Shown here: piece after piece, positions 56,642 through 64,000 of the stretch | How positions within the stretch are numbered: the stretch's first letter is position 1 | How the letters are laid out: each line of letters opens with the position of its first letter | Source of the DNA: Epibacterium sp. Ofav1-8 | GTDB taxonomy: Bacteria; Pseudomonadota; Alphaproteobacteria; Rhodobacterales; Rhodobacteraceae | Length of the DNA: 64,000 nucleotides | Reading direction: 5' to 3' | NCBI RefSeq assembly: GCF_022348185.1 | Contig: NZ_JAKRFD010000003.1 | Location: 310,001-374,000 of the forward strand | Notes under the pieces: generated by a model | Database searches by the model: none | Told to the model about the DNA's origin: nothing | Seen by the model: the letters and a program-made list of their open reading frames with translations, nothing else | Made by a program: the position numbers and the translations under genes

Positions 56642-57317
56642 GATCACCTTGCAGATCGAAGGGCTGAGCAAGACCTATCTGGCGGGCACGCCGGGGGAGG
56701 TCTCGGTCCTGCGCGGAGCAGACCTGACCCTGCGCGCGGGCGAAGTTGTGGCGCTGGTGGCGCCCTCCGGCGCGGGCAAATCAACGCTGTTGCAGATCGC
56801 GGGGCTGCTGGATGTGGCCGATGCGGGCACGGTGCAGATCGGCGGGCAGGACATGACCGGAGCGGGCGAGCGCAAGCGCACACGGGTGCGGCGGCAGGAT
56901 GTGGGCTTTGTCTACCAGTTCCATCACCTGCTGCCGGAGTTCACGGCGCTGGAAAACATCGTTCTGCCGCAGCTTGCCAATGGGGTATCCCAACGCGCGG
57001 CAGAGGCGCGCGGCGTCGAACTCTTGGCGCTTGTGGGGCTGAAGGACCGCGCCGCGCATCGACCGGCAGCGCTGTCCGGGGGCGAGCAACAACGGGTGGC
57101 GTTTTGCCGGGCGCTGGCCAACAGCCCGCGTATCCTGCTGGCGGATGAGCCGACCGGGAACCTCGATCCGGCGACCTCGGATCAGGTGTTTGAGGTGTTG
57201 ATGCGGCTGGTGTCGGAAACCGGCCTGTCGGCGCTGATCGCGACCCATAATCTGGAGCTTGCATCGCGGATGGACCGGGTACTGCATCTGGAGGACGGGG
57301 TGCTGCGCGCAGGCTGA
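56634..57317 (+). CDS. lolD: Lipoprotein-releasing ABC transporter ATPase LolD
   Basis: 227 residues. ABC ATPase with Walker A ALVAPSGAGKSTLLQ near residue 43, signature LSGGEQQRVAFCRAL, Walker B ILLADEPTGNLD and the H-loop ATHNLEL. It powers lipoprotein release to LolA. Start ATG 56634 lies within the end of the permease gene (8-base overlap), giving translational coupling. Confidence 0.9.
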   Translation: MSEITLQIEGLSKTYLAGTPGEVSVLRGADLTLRAGEVVALVAPSGAGKSTLLQIAGLLDVADAGTVQIGGQDMTGAGERKRTRVRRQDVGFVYQFHHLLPEFTALENIVLPQLANGVSQRAAEARGVELLALVGLKDRAAHRPAALSGGEQQRVAFCRALANSPRILLADEPTGNLDPATSDQVFEVLMRLVSETGLSALIATHNLELASRMDRVLHLEDGVLRAG

Positions 57318-57363
57318 CCCCGGCGTGCAAGCCGCAGCGGTCGGGGTGGCACTCAGGTTGGGC

Positions 57364-57801
57364 TCAGGCGGCGATCTGGGTGATCCAGACCCCGGCGGCC
57401 ATGACCGAGATCCCCAGTGCGCGGGTCCAGGTCAACGGGCTGATCTGGGCGCCAAAGAGGCCGAAATGGTCGATCGCCGCAGCCGAGAGGAGCTGGCCCA
57501 GAAGCACGAAGAACACCGCGTTGCCGACCCCGAAATGGGGGGCCACATGGGTGATCGACAGGACATAGAAGGCCACCAGCACCCCGCCGAGCAAGAGATG
57601 CCGGGGCGCGATCATCACCTGCGACAGGGTCTTGGGCCCGACAAGCGCATAGAACCCGAGCGCGGCGACAAAGGCCACCGCAAACAACACCACGCAGGCG
57701 GCCCCCGGCGCGCCGAGGACCTGCCCCAGCCGCGCGTTGAGGGCGGCGAGAACGGGGATCCCGATCCCGGCTGCCAGCATGATCAGTGCAAATTGGGTCA
57801 T
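57364..57801 (-). CDS. Small DMT-family (YdcZ/DUF606) membrane protein
   Basis: 145 residues, five membrane segments: matches one half of the DUF606/YdcZ family (ALNARLGQVLGAPGAACVVLFAVAF, TWTRALGISVMAAGVW). Such half-length members pair as dimers. Substrate unknown. ATG 57801 is favoured by GGGAGG 10 bases upstream; ATG 57819 adds six residues. Convergent with lolD. Confidence 0.78.
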   Translation of the reverse strand: MTQFALIMLAAGIGIPVLAALNARLGQVLGAPGAACVVLFAVAFVAALGFYALVGPKTLSQVMIAPRHLLLGGVLVAFYVLSITHVAPHFGVGNAVFFVLLGQLLSAAAIDHFGLFGAQISPLTWTRALGISVMAAGVWITQIAA

Positions 57802-57944
57802 TTCGCTTGTCCTCCCCATGACCGCTCCCCCTGCCGATTGCGTGCCGGAGCAGAATGCGGCGCAGGCCAGAAGGGGGCAAGCGCTATCCGTGTGCCCGCG
57901 TATTTCTACGCAACGTTACCCAGGACGTAACTATACGGCGGGGA

Positions 57945-58628
57945 TCAGTCGCAAATCCCGTCGATGCGCACGTCCTTCCAGGGCAGCAGCACATCGCTCT
58001 CGCGGCTCTGCGGCAGGTCGGAGACCGGCATCTCCGCCGCGAGCATGCGATGCAGGCGATGGGTGCGCTCGGCGCGCGGGGCCAGGGCCCGGCAGCAGAC
58101 GTATTCCTCGACGATGGTGCCTTGTTGTTCGTAGCCGAAAGAGAGGAAATCCGCCTCTCGATCCGGGTCGAACAGATAGGGATCGGGCGAGGTGCCGTGT
58201 TCGAGCAGCGCCTTCAGCGGCGTATAGCCGGTGCGGTCGCGGTTCTGCCATTGCCAGACATGGGTGGCCTCATGCGCCAGCAGCATCGCTTCGACCAGCG
58301 GCAGGGTGTCGGGATAGTCCGGGGTGTAATCGGGCAGATACCATTCGCGGGTGAAGAAGATGCGGTTGAAGATCGCCACCGCGGCCGGAGAGGCGGTGAC
58401 CACCTCGCCGGCGGGACGCGGCGGCAGGATGCGCTCGCGGCAGGTGGTGCGGGGGCGCTGCAGGCGGCGGAAGGTGACGGCCCGCAATGGTGCGCCCTCG
58501 ACCAGACGCAGGCGGGCATAATCCAGACTGTCGCCATGCAGCGTGCCGAGGAACATGCGTTCGCGCTCGGTCGGGCTGCGGCCGCAGGCGGCGAGCAGGG
58601 CCAGCAGGAGGAGCAGAACCCTAGACAC
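57945..58628 (-). CDS. Lipoprotein with an HExxH zinc-protease-like motif
   Basis: 227 residues. Lipobox LALLAACG at residues 9-16. A single motif LLAHEATHVWQWQ near residue 120 fits the HExxH metal site of zincin-type proteins, with Trp-rich context found in some DUF4157-like families. A downstream candidate third ligand is in EADFLSFGYEQQ. Six Cys suggest disulfides. It is the last gene of a minus-strand run; its start overlaps the previous stop by 8 bases. Proteolysis is inferred. Confidence 0.65.
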   Translation of the reverse strand: MSRVLLLLLALLAACGRSPTERERMFLGTLHGDSLDYARLRLVEGAPLRAVTFRRLQRPRTTCRERILPPRPAGEVVTASPAAVAIFNRIFFTREWYLPDYTPDYPDTLPLVEAMLLAHEATHVWQWQNRDRTGYTPLKALLEHGTSPDPYLFDPDREADFLSFGYEQQGTIVEEYVCCRALAPRAERTHRLHRMLAAEMPVSDLPQSRESDVLLPWKDVRIDGICD

Positions 58629-59277
58629 TGTAGGCCAGCACCTGGCTGATTTCGCTGAGGGACCGGCCCGACTGCGCGGCCCAGTGGTTGAAGGCCTCCT
58701 GCACGGCCCGCAGCGCCCGTTTCGAGGTGGCGGGCTTGTCGATCACCCCTTCGGCGACCAGCCGTGCGGTCACGTCGGTCGAGAGGATGAACGCATCCCG
58801 CCCGGCAAAGCGCATGGCATATTGCCCCGTGGCGGCACCAAGACGGCTGCCGCGGGTCTTCAGCATCTCCAGCAGGCCGATGTAGTCCTGCGACGGCCAG
58901 CCGCCGAGCACCTTGCCCGCGCCGCCCGCGTCGCGCAGCTCCATCAGGAAGGCGGCATTGTCGCGTACCGACTGGATCTTGGCACCGTTGCGCACGATCT
59001 CGGTGTTGCGCAGATGGGCGTCGAGCTGTGCGTCATCCATGAAGGCGTTGCGGCCGACGTCAAAGCCGTCAAAGGCGCGTTCGAACCCGTCCCATTTGGC
59101 CGCGATGACCTTCCAGTTGAAACCGGCGTTGAAGACGCAGCGGGTCATCACCGACAGCCAGCGATCCTCGGGCAGGGCGGTGATCTGCGGGTCGGGCTTT
59201 GTCAGCTTGCCGTCCAGCGCGGCGGGGCCGCCGTGGCGGTCGGCGGCGATGGCGAAGATTTCGTCGAAATGGCGCAT
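58621..59277 (-). CDS. DNA-3-methyladenine glycosylase I (Tag)-like
   Basis: 218 residues. The core WLSVMTRCVFNAGFNWKVI...WDGFERAFDGFDV, then LRNTEIVRNGAKIQSVRDNAAFLMEL, follows the Tag family helix-hairpin-helix glycosylase pattern. However, the N-terminal Cys and other zinc ligands of E. coli Tag are not apparent, so it may be a divergent member. Removes alkylated adenine or related lesions if active. ATG 59277 with GAGGAG upstream. Overlaps the lipoprotein gene by 8 bases. Confidence 0.7.
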   Translation of the reverse strand: MRHFDEIFAIAADRHGGPAALDGKLTKPDPQITALPEDRWLSVMTRCVFNAGFNWKVIAAKWDGFERAFDGFDVGRNAFMDDAQLDAHLRNTEIVRNGAKIQSVRDNAAFLMELRDAGGAGKVLGGWPSQDYIGLLEMLKTRGSRLGAATGQYAMRFAGRDAFILSTDVTARLVAEGVIDKPATSKRALRAVQEAFNHWAAQSGRSLSEISQVLAYSV

Positions 59278-59290
59278 GCGGCGCGGCTCC

Positions 59291-59698
59291 TCAGGCGGGC
59301 AGGTAGAAGGTGGCGGTTGCGGTGGCAACCAGTTTGCCGCTGGCCTCGTCGGTCATCTCGGCGCGCCAGACGCTGAGGGCGCGGCCCGGTTTCACCAGCT
59401 GCGCGCGGCACAGGATCGCGGCTCCGTTGCCGGGGCGCAGGAACTGGCAGTGCAGATCGGTGGTGGCCAGGGGCAGCATCCGCCCTGCATGCGACATCGC
59501 CCCCAGCACCATGGCGGTATCCGCCAGCGCCATCAGCGCCTGACCGGAGACGATGCCCCCAACCCGGGCAAGCGCCGGCGTGACCGGCATCCGCAGCACG
59601 GTGCTGTCGGGGGCGGTCTCGACCACCGTCAGTTCCAGCGCCTGCACCCAGGGGGCAAAGGCATCGGCCAGGATCTGTTGCAGATCGTCCTTGGTCAT
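59291..59698 (-). CDS. PaaI-type hotdog thioesterase
   Basis: 135 residues, single hotdog domain: GGIVSGQALMALADTAMVLGAM with the catalytic Asp/Gly helix, followed by TTDLHCQFLRPG and the strand KLVATATATFYLP. Hydrolyses acyl-CoA, substrate unknown. ATG 59698 with GGGAGA upstream. 13 bases before the Tag gene, same strand. Confidence 0.8.
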   Translation of the reverse strand: MTKDDLQQILADAFAPWVQALELTVVETAPDSTVLRMPVTPALARVGGIVSGQALMALADTAMVLGAMSHAGRMLPLATTDLHCQFLRPGNGAAILCRAQLVKPGRALSVWRAEMTDEASGKLVATATATFYLPA

Positions 59699-59742
59699 GG
59701 TCTGTCTCCCTGTTGCCTCCTTGCCGCCCTCTTGCCGCGACC

Positions 59743-60489
59743 TTAGCGCGGGCGGGGGCGCAGCTCCACGACGGATTTGCCGAGCCGAAACGGGGCCGCA
59801 AAACTGACCAGGCACAGCGCCAGAACCTGGAGCGCGAGGATATAGGCATTCTCTTCAAGGGTTTGCCATTCGTCCTTGAGGCGGGCAAGCAGCGTGACCA
59901 GATCCTCGTAGGCGCGGGCGAGGATCAGGAAATCCCCGGCGATGGCGGGCACCTTGCGGCGCAGGCTGGTCACGGCGGCCTCGGTGTCGGGATCAAGGGC
60001 GGCAAAGACCACAAAACTGGCCGGATCAAAGCTGTCGACCGAACGCGCCATGGCCTTCATGTCGTCGCCAAAGACCGAGAGCGCGCGCAGCGGGGCGACG
60101 CTGTCGGTGACGGCGGTGAAAAAGGGCAGGCCGCGGGTGTCGGCGGTGGAGGCGGAGAGGAACTCGACCTTGTCGCAGAGCGCGGCGATGTCGCTGTCAT
60201 AGGCGGGCTCGCAAAAGCGCAGGCGAAAGCGGGCGGCGTCGCGGTCAAAGGCCTGGGTGGCGGCATAGGCCACATCCACCTGCCTGTCGAGGCGCGAGGT
60301 ATCGGCGGAATAGATCCCGGCGACCACCGCCACCAGGGCGCCGATGCCGCCGAGGATGACCCAGACCAGATCGGCCAGCCGCCAGGCGCGGTGGCCGGCG
60401 GGTTTGCGAAACAGCAAGGCGGTGCCGAGGCTCCCGGTGGCAAAGCACAGGATCAGCAACAGCAGCTGGTTGTCGGCGATGAAATTCAT
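59743..60489 (-). CDS. Hypothetical membrane protein
   Basis: 248 residues. Two N-terminal membrane helices (LLLLILCFATGSLG, LADLVWVILGGIGALVAVVAGIY), a soluble middle with two Cys (RFCEPAYDSDIAALCDK), and one C-terminal helix. No domain recognised. First gene of the minus-strand run reaching to 57945. Function unknown. Confidence 0.65.
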   Translation of the reverse strand: MNFIADNQLLLLILCFATGSLGTALLFRKPAGHRAWRLADLVWVILGGIGALVAVVAGIYSADTSRLDRQVDVAYAATQAFDRDAARFRLRFCEPAYDSDIAALCDKVEFLSASTADTRGLPFFTAVTDSVAPLRALSVFGDDMKAMARSVDSFDPASFVVFAALDPDTEAAVTSLRRKVPAIAGDFLILARAYEDLVTLLARLKDEWQTLEENAYILALQVLALCLVSFAAPFRLGKSVVELRPRPR

Positions 60490-60851
60490 GGCGTGCCGCT
60501 GCCCCTCCCTGCGCGTGGCGGTGCGCAGAGGTTAGGCGGTTGCGCCGCCTGCGATCAATCTGTTGTCGGCGGCCCTCACAAAGAAGTGGGCGGGCGTGGG
60601 ACAAATGGCGGCGCCGCCACGGGGTTTGAGGTCCCGCGGGAGGCGGAGAGATGGCGCGGGTTTCCCCGCGTCTGGCCGGATCCCCTGCACCCGGGTGAGG
60701 GTGGTCTCTGGGGCCCTGTTCTCCTGTCGGGCACGGGGTGTCAGGCCGTGCCCTGTGGGTGTTGCAACGCAGGCGAGTATGGCAGGTGCGGGTTGAGACC
60801 GCGTGAGGCGGGCGCGCGCCGGGGGCGCAACGGGCTGTGTTGGCGGGGCGC
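60490..60851. other. 362-base gap, no gene seen
   Basis: Only compositional shadow frames are present. A likely promoter for the minus-strand run must lie near 60490-60560 but no clear boxes are visible. Confidence 0.4.
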
Positions 60852-61451
60852 TTACATGCGGCCCTTGGTGACCTGGCGGATCAGGCTCTCTTCCTTCTCC
60901 TTGCCGAGTTTTTCCTTCTTGGCCAGCGTCTTGACCAGCTTCACGGCCTCGTCCTTGCGGTCGCTGTTGGTGAGGATGAAGATCTCGAACAGGGTCTTGT
61001 CGTCCTTGATCCCCTGGGCCTTGGCTTCCTTCTTGGCGTCGGTCTGGCCGAGCTGCTTGATGACGAAATCGCGGAAGGTCTTGGAGTCGAAGAACTCGCT
61101 CCGGTAATGGTCGAGCGGGCCGGTGATGAATTTCTGCGCCTTCTTGAGGATCACCTTGAAGGCGGCATCGCGCGGGGTGTCGCTCTCGGCTTCCTGCTTG
61201 AGCAGGGAATAGATGTTGATCGGCAGGTCGACGCGCTGCGCGTCCGGCAGGGCCTCGTCGAAATAGGCGCGGAAGAGGCCGGGGCCGTCCTGTTTGTTCA
61301 TCATCGCAATGGTGCATTTGATATGGGGCAGCAGCACTTTCTTTTCGCGTGCGATCCAGTTGCCGAAGGTGTTGCGCATGCTGTTGTGCTTGAGCATGCC
61401 GGGGATGTCGGCGGGAAAGGCTTTGCCTGCGATCTTGATGGTCTCGGCCAT
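60852..61451 (-). CDS. Unknown helical protein with a possible RGS-like pattern
   Basis: 199 residues, Lys-rich, all helical by eye. The segment FRAYFDEALPD...AAFKVILKKAQKFITGPLDHYRSEFFDSKTFRDF, with Phe/Tyr/Ser spacing, resembles the last helices of RGS-type folds, but this is weak pattern reading. The C-terminal tail is strongly basic (LAKKEKLGKEKEESLIRQ). No signal peptide. Isolated; flanked by a repeat-rich gap. Function unknown. Confidence 0.6.
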   Translation of the reverse strand: MAETIKIAGKAFPADIPGMLKHNSMRNTFGNWIAREKKVLLPHIKCTIAMMNKQDGPGLFRAYFDEALPDAQRVDLPINIYSLLKQEAESDTPRDAAFKVILKKAQKFITGPLDHYRSEFFDSKTFRDFVIKQLGQTDAKKEAKAQGIKDDKTLFEIFILTNSDRKDEAVKLVKTLAKKEKLGKEKEESLIRQVTKGRM

Positions 61452-61999
61452 GGGGGTGTCCTCTGAGCAATTGATTTGGGTTGATGCTGAGGAAACACCG
61501 GGGGGCCGGGGATTATTCGGGGGCGGCGGCGGATTTCTTCGCGATCGAGGTGGGGGCGCTGCCCCCTCTTGCCCGTGCCGGGCAATTCACCCCCGGGATA
61601 TTTGCGAGAAGATGAAGTGTGGGCGGAGCGCCGGTCCCCGGGCGCAGCCCAAAGTGGACGCCGAAGTGCAGCGTTTGCAGGAGTTGCCTTGGGGCGTGGC
61701 GCGCAGCGGCACGGCCCGCGCCTGACCTTACGTCCGGGAGTTCGTCCCGGACCGCGCAGCGGCAAACAGTGCGGGGCACTGTTTGGGGTAAGAACGGGCG
61801 GAGCCCCGCGCTGCAACACCTGCCCCAAAATGCACCGCCTGCAGGAATTCCCCTTGGGACGTGGGGCGCAGCGGCACGGCCCGCGCCTGACCTTCCCCCC
61901 GGGAAGGCGCATTCGCACCTCCCCAAGGTCAGGCGCGGGCCTTGTGGTGCATACCGTGTGCAGGAAAGCGCGCCTTGACCCCGGTCTGCCTAGTCACCT
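61452..61999. other. 548-base repeat-rich gap
   Basis: No supported gene. It contains a direct repeat of about 64 bases, an inverted 17-base copy of part of it, and two small hairpins (GTCCGGGAG...CCCGGAC at about 61731-61751; AAACAGTGC...GCACTGTTT at about 61763-61783). All frames here look non-coding. Confidence 0.5.
61667..61941. repeat. Imperfect direct repeats plus an inverted copy
   Basis: Copies 61667-61729 and 61831-61894 share a 29-base exact core (61701-61729 equals 61866-61894, starting GCGCAGCGGCACGG) and are similar before it. The last 17 bases of the core return inverted at 61925-61941. This could be an insertion-sequence relic or a product of recombination next to the low-GC RelA/SpoT gene. 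Confidence 0.65.
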
Positions 62000-63152
<1,153 letters not shown>

Positions 63153-63160
<8 letters not shown>

Positions 63161-64000
63161 CCAGCTCCTCCACGAACTTCGCGTTCTCTTGAATATACTG
63201 GAAGCGCAGTTCGGGTTTCTTGCCCATCAGACGCTCCACCAGGTCGCCCGTCTCGCCGGGTTCGTCCTCGTCGATGGTGACCCGGATCAGCTTGCGAGTC
63301 TTGGGGTCCATGGTGGTCTCTTTCAGGTCCTTGGCGTCCATCTCGCCCAGACCCTTGAAGCGGCTCACGTCGATCTTGCCTTTGCCGCCCAAACCCTTCT
63401 CCAACCACATGTCGCGCTCGGCCTCGTCGAGGCAATAGACGCGTTTTGCGCCTTGCGTCAGGCGGAACAGGGGCGGGCAGGCCAGATAGAGGTGGCCGCC
63501 GTCAATCAACGGGCGCATCTGGGTGAAGAAGAAGGTCATCAGGAGAGAGGCGATATGGGCGCCGTCGACATCCGCGTCGGTCATGATGATGATCTTGTCA
63601 TAGCGCAGATCGTCGAGGTTGAACTTGGTGCCAAGCCCGACGCCGAGGGCTTCGCACAAATCGCGGATCTCGGCGTTTGAACTGAGCTTGTTGGAGGCGG
63701 CGCCCAGCACGTTGAGGATCTTGCCCTTGAGCGGCAAGAGCGCCTGGTATTCGCGCGAGCGCGCGCCCTTGCCGGAGCCGCCCGCAGAGTCGCCCTCGAC
63801 GATGAACAATTCGGTGCCGCTGCGGTCCTTGGAGGTACAGTCGGTGAGCTTGCCGGGCAGGCGCAGCTTCTTGGTGGCCGATTTGCGCTGGGTCTCTTTC
63901 TCCTGCTTGCGGCGCAGGCGTTCCTCGGCGCGCAGGATCAGGAAATCGAGGATGGCACCGGCGGATTTGGTATCGGCGGCAAGCCAGTTGTCGAAGTGGT
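63153..64000 (-). CDS. parE: DNA topoisomerase IV subunit B, C-terminal part (start beyond window)
   Basis: The visible C-terminal 282 residues contain the Toprim core: LRLPGKLTDCTSKDRSGTEL, IVEGDSAGGSGKGARSREYQAL with the Mg-binding Glu, and MTDADVDGAHIASLL with the DxDxD acidic triad. RFKGLGEM follows, and the C-terminus ends FVEELDV, as usual for alphaproteobacterial ParE. This distinguishes it from GyrB, whose sequence near the Toprim differs. The gene continues past 64000. Stop codon TAA at 63153-63155 lies within the start of the RelA/SpoT gene. Confidence 0.92.

Noticed and set aside
61513-61978. Several 120-140 codon frames in the repeat-rich gap
   Set aside because: They contain the same repeat twice, so their proteins share shadow repeats only; no motif or ribosome site.

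Overview
The window is bacterial chromosome with high GC in third codon positions. Its gene set points to an alphaproteobacterium of the Rhodobacterales, most like the marine Roseobacter group: short ProS, HdaA, a ScfR/PccR-type propionyl-CoA regulator beside pccB/pccA/mcm, a betI-transporter-betB-betA cluster, and DUF6497, DUF4174, DUF2937 and DUF1036 proteins. No rRNA, tRNA, CRISPR array, prophage or complete insertion sequence was found. Species assignment is inference.

Layout. 0-8 kb: an edge-truncated GIY-YIG protein with a TTG start, two paralogous SLC13-type permeases with RCK/TrkA-C inserts (one per strand), an FAD dehydrogenase, a NADAR protein, a META-domain protein and a long non-coding gap holding a large perfect hairpin. 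8-16 kb: YmdB-like phosphoesterase, divergent argP/argO (basic amino acid export), pirin, ABC-F ATPase, DMT exporter, DUF1036 protein. 15.7-21.3 kb: the choline-to-glycine-betaine module, with betI divergent from a short BCCT-like transporter, betB and betA, a strong palindromic operator in the divergent promoter and a terminator after betA. 21.3-22.5 kb: an AT-richer hypothetical and a YdcH protein behind an FNR-type box.

22.5-36.7 kb is the propionyl-CoA module. It holds a PccR-type regulator, a Bcr-type MFS pump, pccB, five small genes (three exported or lipoprotein), pccA, a lipoprotein, a DUF4174 protein, and a P-loop sulfotransferase-like gene that overlaps the start of methylmalonyl-CoA mutase. 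TTTGCAAA motifs lie upstream of both pccR and pccB. The enzymes convert propionyl-CoA to (S)-methylmalonyl-CoA and then, after epimerisation by an enzyme not seen here, to succinyl-CoA.

36.7-54.3 kb is a housekeeping mosaic: ABM and VOC proteins, a GNAT, a TerB/J-domain protein, an EEP phosphatase, a LysR regulator with a divergent DUF1127-like gene, an AI-2E permease/hdaA/ppx run, an orphan Imm10-like immunity gene, an MFS pump, a GAF hybrid histidine kinase, proS, a hypothetical protein ending in a beta-clamp-like motif, and an RTX-like repeat protein. 54.4-64 kb: a hairpin repeat element, DUF2937, lolC/E-lolD, a small DMT protein, a minus-strand run (metalloprotease-like lipoprotein, Tag glycosylase, thioesterase, membrane protein), an unknown 199-residue protein, a repeat-rich gap, and a low-GC RelA/SpoT-domain gene overlapping the stop codon of parE.

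The best candidates for something undescribed are the RelA/SpoT gene coupled to parE, the clamp-motif protein, the P-loop gene coupled to mcm, and a family of intergenic hairpins with a shared bounding sequence.
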